From the IMG/VR virus record IMGVR_UViG_3300045997_000112, positions 41,426 through 105,425 of that record: a DNA stretch of 64,000 bases. The stretch is one strand, 5' to 3'. This document shows, piece after piece, positions 1-6,300 of this stretch. Every line of letters starts with the position of its first letter. The first letter of the stretch is position 1. Below the pieces are notes generated by a model, which worked only from the letters and a program-made list of their open reading frames with translations, was not told the origin of the DNA and ran no database searches. The stretch is from a virus. Position numbers and translations under genes: made by a program.

Positions 1-530
1 AACTGCTGGGGCTGGAGCCCCAACGTTGCCTTGTCGATGGTGGGGAACCCGGTGGAGATGCCGAGGAGCCCGCCCGGCCGGTTCTTCCGGGCCGTGTAGT
101 CGTGGTACCGCTGCACCGGGTCATCGGTCAGGTTGACGATGCCGGTGTCGGTCATCGCGCCCTCGATCTCGGCGATCGTCTTCATCGCCACCGCGAGGAT
201 GTCGTCGGCCGACCCGCGCTTCTCCAGCAGGGCCACCTGCCGCTCCACCATCTGGAACACGAGGTGGTGCCGGTGGTCGGCAAGGCTGGCATCGACAACC
301 GCGTCGAGCCCGTCCTCAACCTTGACCAGCCGCAAGCTGGGGAACTCCCGCTTGATCATGGCGCCCGTGGGCACCTCGCTGTACTTGGCGTTGTGGCGAC
401 AGATGAAGTCGAAGGCGTCCCGGTAGTCCGGGCTCTTGAAGGTGTCCTTGGTGACGCCCCGGCGCAGGGGCGTGTCCACATCCCGCTCGAGAGCGATCCT
501 GCTGATGAGCCGTGCATCTTGATCCGACAT
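1..530 (-). CDS. Replicative DnaB-like helicase, N-terminal part (runs off left edge)
   Basis: The gene starts at an ATG at 530 with a good ribosome binding site (AGGAG about 9 bases upstream) and is still open at base 1, so only about 176 residues are seen. The N-terminal part is helical, as in DnaB N-terminal domains. It is followed near residue 160 by ISTGFPTIDKATLGLQP, which fits the STGxxxLDxxxGGLxP segment that opens the RecA-like motor of DnaB-family helicases. The Walker A motif should lie just beyond the window. By family it would unwind DNA ahead of the phage replisome. Three genes upstream, 542-2111, overlap or nearly abut and may include its loader. Partial only because of the window edge. 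Confidence 0.8.
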   Translation of the reverse strand, partial: MSDQDARLISRIALERDVDTPLRRGVTKDTFKSPDYRDAFDFICRHNAKYSEVPTGAMIKREFPSLRLVKVEDGLDAVVDASLADHRHHLVFQMVERQVALLEKRGSADDILAVAMKTIAEIEGAMTDTGIVNLTDDPVQRYHDYTARKNRPGGLLGISTGFPTIDKATLGLQPQQ

Positions 531-541
531 TGATCCAACTC

Positions 542-925
542 CTAGACGTTGAGCGACCGGGCCCCGAACGCTAACGGACGGCGGCGGTCGATGATGTGCC
601 GCACGTCGCTCTGCATGGCCACGTAGTGCATGGCCTGGGTCAGGTCCGCGAACACCAACCACTCATTGAACGGGTGGCTGTAGTGGTCGATGAACTTGAT
701 GACCTCCTCTGGGGTTACCGGGTCGTCCTCGTAGCCGAAGAGGACCATCTTCAAGCCTCGATCCCGCAGGTCGTTCACCAGGGCGATGTCCACGTCGTGG
801 AGCATCATCTGGTGGCCAACCTTGGGGAAGAACCTGCCGGTGACGGCGGGCATCGCATCCACCACGGTGCTGGAGTGAACCAGGCACCGTGGTGGAGCGG
901 TGTCGTCGAGGTCGTTGTGCAGCAT
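542..925 (-). CDS. Hypothetical protein, 127 aa, in the replication operon
   Basis: The ATG at 925 overlaps the TGA of the upstream gene (ATGA), so I prefer it to an upstream in-frame start at 976. No family is recognised. The sequence has alternating beta strands and helices, with a hydrophobic strand followed by an acidic turn (KMVLFGYEDDP near residue 70), resembling a small Rossmann-like fold, but no catalytic signature is clear. It lies 11 bases before the DnaB-like helicase gene, so a role in replication or helicase loading is a positional inference. Confidence 0.7.
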   Translation of the reverse strand: MLHNDLDDTAPPRCLVHSSTVVDAMPAVTGRFFPKVGHQMMLHDVDIALVNDLRDRGLKMVLFGYEDDPVTPEEVIKFIDHYSHPFNEWLVFADLTQAMHYVAMQSDVRHIIDRRRPLAFGARSLNV

Positions 926-1509
926 CAGTTGACGAAGATCGGGGCAATGCCCAGACCAAGGTCGATCCCATCCCACATCGAGTAGTTGCTCGGGGTGGCA
1001 TACAGGACCGTGATGTTCCGGTGAGCACGCTTGGACCGAGAGTCGATGAGTGCCCGCTGGGACGTGTAGTACATCCGGTCAGCGGGATCCCGAACCTCGG
1101 TGACCAGCACGCGAGCGGACTCCAACCACCGACGGACCTCCCGGTCATCCCGGTTGTCCCGACGATGAGCCGTCACCTGATTGGGATCGGTCCACGCGAG
1201 GTACTCCTCGAAGCCGTACCGGGCGTAGACGCCCTCCTGCCGGACGAGGTCCAGAACGAGGGCGGCCGCGTACTCGTCCGCGTGGTCGCCCACGAGGAAG
1301 ATGCTCTCGGTGAGGGACTGCGCGTTGGTGAGGACCCAGTCGTAGAGCTCGTCGGTCAGGTACTCAGAGCTGACCCACCGGCCCTTGTCCTTCCGGAGCA
1401 GGGTTGCGTTTCGGAGAGCGACCGGGATCTCCCAGTACCCCTGCCGACGGGCACCGGCCCAGTCCGACTCGGTACGGGCGAGCATGTCGCCGCGTGTCAT
1501 GGTGCTCAT
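925..1509 (-). CDS. Hypothetical protein, 194 aa, possible degenerate AAA+ helicase loader
   Basis: It starts at an ATG that overlaps the previous stop (ATGA at 1509-1506) and ends in an ATGA overlap with the next gene. The middle contains a hydrophobic strand with VGDHADEYAAA, in place of a Walker A loop, and later ESARVLVTEVRDPADRMY followed by a strand ITVLYATPSN. This order of strands (sensor-like VLVxEVRDP, then SN) is reminiscent of DnaC/IstB-type AAA+ loaders, but a P-loop lysine is not visible. Gene order beside a DnaB-type helicase makes a loader or loader-accessory role reasonable. This is inference, not a family match. Confidence 0.65.
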   Translation of the reverse strand: MSTMTRGDMLARTESDWAGARRQGYWEIPVALRNATLLRKDKGRWVSSEYLTDELYDWVLTNAQSLTESIFLVGDHADEYAAALVLDLVRQEGVYARYGFEEYLAWTDPNQVTAHRRDNRDDREVRRWLESARVLVTEVRDPADRMYYTSQRALIDSRSKRAHRNITVLYATPSNYSMWDGIDLGLGIAPIFVN

Positions 1510-2111
1510 GCTCCCTCCTCAATCCGCTGTCGTGTTCGATCTACGAGCAACTTTAGGGTAGCGATTGAGTTCTGTCCATGATTGGCCAAGTACAACTCTT
1601 CGTCTTCCAGAGCGACATCCAACCGGGTCTGGTACTCCTCCAACCTCAAACGGAGATCCTCCACGGATGGACCCTGGTTGGGGACAGGCTTCTCGGAACT
1701 CACCGAAGCGACATGCTGCTTCTCCTGCTGACGGACGTAGTCGTTCTCATCCTTGGGCCGAGTGTCCCGAACCTTCCAGAGCCACTTCTTCCACGCGGGG
1801 TACTCCCGCTTGCCGCGATCCAAGTGCTGAGCGTAGAAATCGTCGATCGCCCGCACCATGTGCTGGACGGTGACGCCCTCATTCCTCAGCTTGCCGAGGA
1901 TCTTCACCAGCGTGACGTAGTTTCCCAGTTCATCCGGGCTGTGCTGCGGGTACTTGTTCCGATACCGCTCGCGGAACTCGTCCACCGCGTCCTTGACCGA
2001 CCACTCTGACACAGGAAGGTCCTTCCGCCGAATGGACCTGAGACGTTTCCCGGCCGCCGCATCCCTGTCTCTGGCATAGCGCGGATCGTCCTTGAACACG
2101 TCGTAGGGCAC
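1506..2111 (-). CDS. Hypothetical replication-operon protein, 201 aa
   Basis: The chosen start is the GTG at 2111, because GGAGATGGAGGGG lies immediately upstream. An in-frame GTG at 2132 would add seven residues but has a weaker site. The protein is charged and helical, with a basic, tryptophan-containing centre (PAWKKWLWKV near residue 110) and a probable coiled coil near the C-terminus (LRLRLEEYQTRLDVALEDEELY). No catalytic motif is seen. It is coupled by an ATGA overlap to the candidate loader gene, so DNA binding or helicase loading is possible. The function is unknown. Confidence 0.65.
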   Translation of the reverse strand: MPYDVFKDDPRYARDRDAAAGKRLRSIRRKDLPVSEWSVKDAVDEFRERYRNKYPQHSPDELGNYVTLVKILGKLRNEGVTVQHMVRAIDDFYAQHLDRGKREYPAWKKWLWKVRDTRPKDENDYVRQQEKQHVASVSSEKPVPNQGPSVEDLRLRLEEYQTRLDVALEDEELYLANHGQNSIATLKLLVDRTRQRIEEGA

Positions 2112-2148
2112 TTCCCCTCCATCTCCTGACACCTCTGGCCAAACACCG

Positions 2149-2169
2149 GGGGTGAGCTTCGCTCACCCC
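2149..2169. terminator. GC-rich hairpin with TTC loop
   Basis: GGGGTGAGC, a TTC loop and GCTCACCCC form a 9-bp perfect stem between the HARP-like gene and the next gene downstream on the minus strand. There is no T tract on either strand. It could be a rho-independent terminator of the actinobacterial type or a leader structure in front of the 2111 start. Confidence 0.45.
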
Positions 2170-2380
2170 GCTTCGCCTACCCGCTCCCGAAGGATCCGAC
2201 CAAGTTCACCACCCCCGTAACCGAAGGGCCCTCCGCCGCAGGCGGGGGCAGGTTTTCTTGGCGGGAGAGGACATAGCTCTCCTGCCGCGAGGTGGTGAAC
2301 TGAATCAGCGCCGTGCCAGCGTCCCGGGTTAGTTGACTCGCAGCGCCTTAGCTGGCCCAGGGGGAACACGGAGGCATCCT
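2170..2380. other. Non-coding stretch between replication genes
   Basis: I see no convincing gene, tRNA or repeat here. The minus-strand open frame that crosses it is an out-of-frame shadow of the HARP-like gene and has no ribosome binding site. It may carry leader or promoter signals for the 2111 gene, but no clear -10/-35 pair is visible. Confidence 0.4.
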
Positions 2381-2716
2381 TCAGAACCGGGTAGGCCCCC
2401 CATCCCTCGCAGCGGGCTTCGCGCTGTAGCCCGCCTTCGTGGGAAGCAAGTCTCGATCCCCCACCTGTACGGGGTATCCCGCGTCCAGAAGGATGGTGAC
2501 GATCTTCCGGGCATGCAGAACCGAGAGACTCACCTTGGCCTGCTTCAGCAGGTACTTGACCTGCGGAGTGGGGGCGGGTGCGCGGACCACCCATGTGTGC
2601 TCTTTCTTGTCCCACCAGCAGCCGTGCTGCTTCAACAGGGTGTTCACGTTCGGGTCGTAGGGGAAGTCCACCACCACTCGACCCATGTCATCCCGAAGGA
2701 TTCGTACTTGAGTCAT
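2381..2716 (-). CDS. HARP-like domain protein, 111 aa
   Basis: Residues 5-45 read ILRDDMGRVVVDFPYDP, then GCWWDKKEHTWVV. The pattern of a short acidic beta hairpin, FPYDPxVNxxLK and then WDxxxxxWxV matches the HARP fold known from SMARCAL1-type annealing helicases and from N-termini of some phage helicases, where it binds DNA structures. No helicase motor follows, so this is a free-standing HARP-like protein. It probably acts on branched or single-stranded replication intermediates. The start is an ATG at 2716 with GGAG 10 bases upstream. The C-terminal 25 residues are basic and probably disordered. Confidence 0.6.
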   Translation of the reverse strand: MTQVRILRDDMGRVVVDFPYDPNVNTLLKQHGCWWDKKEHTWVVRAPAPTPQVKYLLKQAKVSLSVLHARKIVTILLDAGYPVQVGDRDLLPTKAGYSAKPAARDGGPTRF

Positions 2717-2749
2717 GTACTATTGCTCCATTCAATCTTCGCGGATTGA

Positions 2750-2799
2750 GAAGAGGGACCCCGTCGGCGTGATGACCCGACAGAGTGGGGTCCCTCTTC
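2750..2799. terminator. Strong hairpin terminator
   Basis: GAAGAGGGACCCC (2750-2762) pairs perfectly with GGGGTCCCTCTTC (2787-2799), and a second 5-bp stem GTCGG/CCGAC lies inside the loop. It begins about 20 bases past the stop of the DUF7352-like gene on the minus strand. There is no long T tract. Its place suggests it ends the virion operon before the replication genes. Confidence 0.75.
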
Positions 2800-2821
2800 A
2801 TTTGTGCGGGTGAGACTACAC

Positions 2822-3097
2822 CTACTGGTCGTCCCGATCGAAGACGTGCCAGACCAGTGCGCCGCCGAAGGCGATCACGGTGCCCAGGAACGTCCCCAGA
2901 GGGCCGTCCGGGATGGGGTTGCCCGTCCCGAAGATGCTGATGTGACGGGTCTCGAGCTCGGGCTCATTGGTCTCGCAGCCGAACCAGAGGCAGATGGCCT
3001 CCCGCTGCTCGCCGACGGAGAGGATCACCGAGCCCTTGGGGATGGTGATCCACTGGTCGTCCACCACGTTCAGCACGATCTTGTGGATAGTCCTCAC
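2822..3097 (-). CDS. DUF7352-like conserved phage protein, 91 aa
   Basis: The sequence KIVLNVVDDQWITIPKGS, then ILSVGEQREAICLWF and a GTGNPIPD turn, is the hallmark of a widespread small phage and actinobacterial protein family that I know as DUF7352. Its function is not established. The last 15 residues (FGGALVWHVFDRDDQ) complete the usual family length. It starts with GTG overlapping the TGA of the upstream collagen-like membrane gene (GTGA). It is the last gene of the small membrane-protein cluster and is followed by a strong hairpin. Confidence 0.8.
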   Translation of the reverse strand: MRTIHKIVLNVVDDQWITIPKGSVILSVGEQREAICLWFGCETNEPELETRHISIFGTGNPIPDGPLGTFLGTVIAFGGALVWHVFDRDDQ

Positions 3098-3306
3098 TGC
3101 TGCTCCCCCATGACCTTGCGGACGACCCGCTCGATGTCGGCGTCAGAAGGCATGGGCCCCACGATCCCTACAGGTCCGGGAGGGCCCTGTGCCCCCGTGG
3201 CGCCCGCCTGCCCGATGAGCCCGACAGGTCCGGTCTTGCCCTTCCAGATCACGTACCCGCTCAGGACGATCAGCCAGAGCAACATCAGGGCTACCAGCGC
3301 GTCCAC
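3094..3306 (-). CDS. Small membrane protein with collagen-like stretch, 70 aa
   Basis: The GTG start overlaps the upstream TAG stop (TAGTG). Residues 3-21 (ALVALMLLWLIVLSGYVIW) are one transmembrane helix. A short Gly-X-Y run follows (GKTGPVGLIGQAGATGAQGP), then a charged C-terminal tail. A single N-terminal helix with an extended tail resembles the layout of holin-like or spanin-like proteins, but collagen repeats are not usual there. The neighbours are a lipoprotein and a soluble small protein in overlapping order, which suggests a membrane or lysis-related unit. The function is inferred only. Confidence 0.6.
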   Translation of the reverse strand: MDALVALMLLWLIVLSGYVIWKGKTGPVGLIGQAGATGAQGPPGPVGIVGPMPSDADIERVVRKVMGEQQ

Positions 3307-3545
3307 TAGAACCACACCCATTCCATCTTGACCCAGTTGAACCGCTCTGGCTGGAGCATGGCGTAGGTGGCCCATGCGCTCGCCTTCCCAGCGAGGTCGG
3401 ACAGCAGGTGCGCCTGATCCTCTCCGTCGTTGGCGTACCACTCCTCGCTGGTGATGAACCACTGGCGCGACCACTCCGGCTCCGGGGAACCGGGAACCAC
3501 GCCGACCATCACGTCCACTCCGCAGCGCGCTGTTGCCTCCGTCAC
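3306..3545 (-). CDS. Hypothetical protein, 79 aa
   Basis: I chose the GTG at 3545 because it gives the GTGA overlap used by the neighbouring genes; GTGs at 3554 and 3557 are alternatives. The protein is tryptophan-rich (SRQWFITSEEWYAN, NWVKMEWVWF at the end), with a small beta-rich N-terminus and one helix, HLLSDLAGKASAWATYAML. No family is recognised. It sits between a lipoprotein and the membrane collagen-like peptide. Confidence 0.6.
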   Translation of the reverse strand: MTEATARCGVDVMVGVVPGSPEPEWSRQWFITSEEWYANDGEDQAHLLSDLAGKASAWATYAMLQPERFNWVKMEWVWF

Positions 3546-3823
3546 TTGCCGCACCACCCGTCAGCGGAGGCGTCCCACTCCGGGACGCGCTGGAGGGCTG
3601 CCTGGGAGGCGTCGCGGGTCGTGGCCGCGAACCCGGCCCCGTGGACGCAGATCGCCACGATGTTGGGGAACTGGTCGACGTTGACGAACAACTCGACCTT
3701 CTCCGGGTCCTGCACCGGCACGCCCTCAAGGTCGCGCACGGTCTGGTTGCTGCACCCGGTGAGCTGAACCGTGAGGAGCAGCCCGGCGACGGCGGCGATG
3801 CCAATGCGATCTCGACGCCTCAC
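3542..3823 (-). CDS. Small lipoprotein, 93 aa
   Basis: Residues 1-24 are a classic lipoprotein signal: a basic start (MRRRDR), a hydrophobic core and the lipobox L21-T22-G23-C24. The mature part (NQTVRDLEGVPVQDPEKVEL, then NVDQFPNIVAICVHGAGFA) belongs to a small lipoprotein type that I recall from many actinobacteriophages. It would be anchored on the outer face of the cytoplasmic membrane. Such phage lipoproteins may act in lysis or superinfection exclusion, but this is not proven. GTG start, overlapping the stop of the 1-kb gene before it. Confidence 0.75.
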   Translation of the reverse strand: MRRRDRIGIAAVAGLLLTVQLTGCSNQTVRDLEGVPVQDPEKVELFVNVDQFPNIVAICVHGAGFAATTRDASQAALQRVPEWDASADGWCGK

Positions 3824-4857
3824 TTGATCACGCCCCGAACGGACGCGGCGATCTGCCAGAGCTGGTCCTCGTCGGCCATCTCCAGCATGACGCCGATCAG
3901 GTCCCGAAGGATGGCGTCGATGCCCCGCTGCGGGCGCCAGGCGGGATCCCCGAAGTTGTACGTGACGTACCCCTCGGGGCGCACGCTCTCCGTGATGGTG
4001 GTCTCGATGACCACGTCCTTGGCCTTGTCGGCGATGCGCTCGGCCTCAACCATGCCGTCCACGTAGCCCTCAAGGTGGGCCTCCATGTAGACGTCGGTGG
4101 AGACGGGCAGGCGGCCCTTCTCGTCGCGGGTCTCGGCCTTGGCGGCTGCAGCGGCGGTCGTTCCACTGTCCCGGAACCCGACCTTGCCCTTCTCGCGGAT
4201 GCTGTCCACGGTGATCGCCTTCTCGACGATCGCCTGCGTGACCGGGAGGGTCTCCGGCTCCATCATCTCCTTGGACAGGGTGACGGGCTCGGCAACCTTG
4301 AGGGCCTCATCCACCGCCTTCTCGAACTCGGGGTTGGCCTCCTCGACCACCTTGGGCGCGGCCTTCTTGCGCGGCGCTCGGCGCTTCGGGACAGCGGGGA
4401 CTTCGGGCAGCACTTCGGCCACGGGGGGCTCCTCTTCCTTGGGGATGTCCATGTGCTCGGGACCATCGCTGTGGTCCCCCTCCTGGCCGACATCGGACGG
4501 GATGTCGGGGACGACCTCGACCTCCGGCTCGTCGGGGACGATCTCGAGCTCCATGAGCCCGTCGTCGAGGGCGAGGTAGGTGGCACCAACCTTGGTGGCC
4601 TCCTTGACCAGGTCCTCATCAGTGGGGCCGAGGACGACCCAGCCCTTCTCCAGGGTGTCGAAGTCGGTGACGACCGGGACGTCGATGACGTCGAAGATCT
4701 CCTGGGCCCAGGAGTCCAAGTTCTCGCCGTCGTAGTTGAAGAAGACGATCTCGTGACTCTCGCTCCAGAGGGAGGGATCTCCCAGCAGGTCGAACAGGGT
4801 AGCCGTGGCCAGTGCGCGGTCCACGGTCTGGGGTGCGCCAACAATGCAGTACTTCAT
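3820..4857 (-). CDS. Hypothetical protein, 345 aa, with acidic-proline linker
   Basis: The start is the ATG at 4857 preceded by AGGAGACC. Residues 1-105 look like a compact alpha/beta domain (MKYCIVGAPQTVDRALATAT, later WVVLGPTDEDLVKEATK), possibly nucleotide-binding-like but without a P-loop. Residues 110-180 are a low-complexity linker rich in E, P, V and D that ends in a lysine/arginine patch (PKRRAPRKKAAPK). The C-terminal 100 residues are helical. No family is recognised. It lies between the baseplate-fibre genes and the membrane-protein cluster. Confidence 0.7.
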   Translation of the reverse strand: MKYCIVGAPQTVDRALATATLFDLLGDPSLWSESHEIVFFNYDGENLDSWAQEIFDVIDVPVVTDFDTLEKGWVVLGPTDEDLVKEATKVGATYLALDDGLMELEIVPDEPEVEVVPDIPSDVGQEGDHSDGPEHMDIPKEEEPPVAEVLPEVPAVPKRRAPRKKAAPKVVEEANPEFEKAVDEALKVAEPVTLSKEMMEPETLPVTQAIVEKAITVDSIREKGKVGFRDSGTTAAAAAKAETRDEKGRLPVSTDVYMEAHLEGYVDGMVEAERIADKAKDVVIETTITESVRPEGYVTYNFGDPAWRPQRGIDAILRDLIGVMLEMADEDQLWQIAASVRGVIK

Positions 4858-4865
4858 TGGTCTCC

Positions 4866-4892
4866 TATGGTGGGTTGGACTAGCCCACCATA
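4866..4892. terminator. Inverted repeat TATGGTGGG/CCCACCATA
   Basis: A 9-bp perfect stem with a 9-base loop lies just downstream of the fibre gene stop (4914) and immediately upstream of the ribosome binding site of the 4857 gene. It may be a weak terminator or a structure that limits translation of the downstream gene. Confidence 0.5.
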
Positions 4893-4913
4893 CACCCACC
4901 TATCCCATAGGCA

Positions 4914-6074
4914 TCAGACCGCGAGCCAGTTCACCTCGACCGTCTCAGCCTGGGATCCGATGTTCTCCAGGACCAGCACGAACCCCTGCGAGGTCACCTT
5001 GCGGACCCCGGCGAGCACCGGACGGGAGTTGACCTCCTGGGTGGAACCCGGCGTGGTGAGCGTGTAGGTGAGGGACACGGACACCGAGGCACCCACCACA
5101 CCGCCGTAGTTGGCCTCGTTCGCGGTGTCGTTGGGACCGAAGGCGATGGCGTTGTAGGTCCCGGCTGCGAACCCGGCCGCCCACTCGAGTGGAAGATCCA
5201 CGGTATGCGTGGTGCCCGACGCGAAGTTCTTCACCACGTTGAGCTTGGGCGTGGCTGCCGGGTTGAACGACCCGGGAAGCCCTGCCGCGACGTTGTTGTA
5301 CGGCCGGAAGGTGATGGAGTCCAGCGCATGCCCGGCCGCCGAGCCGATCTTGAACGTGACCTGGAGCTTGGTGGGCTGGGCTCCCGCAGGCAGGGCGAAG
5401 CCCCCGGGAAGGAGCACGAGGCCCCTCTGGTTGCCGTTGGACGTGGAGAACTGGCCGACGAGGAAGGTGGTCTTGTCGCCCTGCCAGGTGGTCGAGGCGC
5501 TCTCCCCGTAGGGCGAGTTGCCCGAGTAGCACCGGAAGGACCCCGCCGTGGCCGTCTTCACGCTGGAGGTGGTGCCCCCAGCGGACTGACCCACAGTCTT
5601 CTGCACCGGGGAGACCAGCACCTTGGGCGGCGTGGTGAACGATCCGGCTGGGAAGGAGACGTCGATGCCCTGAGGGCCAAGGTTGGGCGCCAGGAGGCGC
5701 TCCGCCAGTACCCCGGAGACGATCGATGCATCCTTGCCCGGGGCTCCGTTGGTGCCATCCCGACCTCGAGGGATCTCGAAGGTGAGCTGCCCCGTGGCTC
5801 CGTCCCAGAGGGCCTTCGCCGGGGAGGTGGCCTCAACACTGGTGGCCGACGCCCCATTGATGGGAGTGGCGGCCGCCTTCTCCAGCGCGTCGATGCGGAG
5901 ACGCAGGGAGCCCGTCTTCTCGCCCGCGATCTTGATGCCGATGTCCCGCTGTACAGCCAGGACCCAGTCGATCGCGTTCTGGTGCAGCGTGGTGTGCTGA
6001 GACGCGTCCAGCGTGGCGCTGGGAAGGAGTGCTGCCCCAGTCGGATCCAGGGCGTCGGGGAACCGGCTGGCCAT
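4914..6074 (-). CDS. Tail or baseplate fibre protein, 386 aa
   Basis: The N-terminus (MASRFPDALDPTG, then DASQHTTLHQNAIDWVLAVQ) is a start that I associate with minor tail proteins of actinobacteriophages. A short collagen-like hinge (RGRDGTNGAPGKDA) follows at about residue 105. The rest is glycine-, threonine- and serine-rich beta structure, ending in a strand-rich tip (LVLENIGSQAETVEVNWLAV). It is the last gene of the baseplate cluster, so it probably forms a short fibre attached to the baseplate and binds the cell surface. Confidence 0.7.
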   Translation of the reverse strand: MASRFPDALDPTGAALLPSATLDASQHTTLHQNAIDWVLAVQRDIGIKIAGEKTGSLRLRIDALEKAAATPINGASATSVEATSPAKALWDGATGQLTFEIPRGRDGTNGAPGKDASIVSGVLAERLLAPNLGPQGIDVSFPAGSFTTPPKVLVSPVQKTVGQSAGGTTSSVKTATAGSFRCYSGNSPYGESASTTWQGDKTTFLVGQFSTSNGNQRGLVLLPGGFALPAGAQPTKLQVTFKIGSAAGHALDSITFRPYNNVAAGLPGSFNPAATPKLNVVKNFASGTTHTVDLPLEWAAGFAAGTYNAIAFGPNDTANEANYGGVVGASVSVSLTYTLTTPGSTQEVNSRPVLAGVRKVTSQGFVLVLENIGSQAETVEVNWLAV

Positions 6075-6077
6075 GTC

Positions 6078-6281
6078 TTACCCGCCTGCGGCTGCAGCCT
6101 TGAGGGCCGCGACGTCCGTCTTGAGGGTCTCGATCTCGGCGTTCATGGCCGCGATGTTGTCGTTGGCCTGGGTGACCCCGGCCTTGAGCCAGACCACGTA
6201 CTTGAAGTGGCCCGGCTGCCCGGCGACGGGGTCGGTACCGTCAGGGCTGCCCTTGTCCCAGGTCAGAGTGAGTGCTGCCAT
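6078..6281 (-). CDS. Small baseplate-cluster protein, 67 aa, with C-terminal coiled coil
   Basis: It starts at an ATG behind AGGAG and stops 3 bases before the fibre gene. The first half has a small beta motif (HFKYVVWLKAGVTQAND). The second half (IAAMNAEIETLKTDVAALKA) is a clear heptad coiled coil. It may help to trimerise or anchor the following fibre. No family is recognised. Confidence 0.65.
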   Translation of the reverse strand: MAALTLTWDKGSPDGTDPVAGQPGHFKYVVWLKAGVTQANDNIAAMNAEIETLKTDVAALKAAAAGG

Positions 6282-6300
6282 GGAGTCCTCCTAGATTGGA

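Noticed and set aside
2270-2380. A possible tRNA on either strand
   Set aside because: No T-arm sequence like GGTTCGANTCC and no acceptor stem of seven pairs could be formed.
2163-2615. A 150-codon minus-strand frame overlapping the HARP-like gene
   Set aside because: Overlaps the HARP-like gene out of frame, has no ribosome binding site, and gives a Gly/Arg/Pro-rich translation without pattern.
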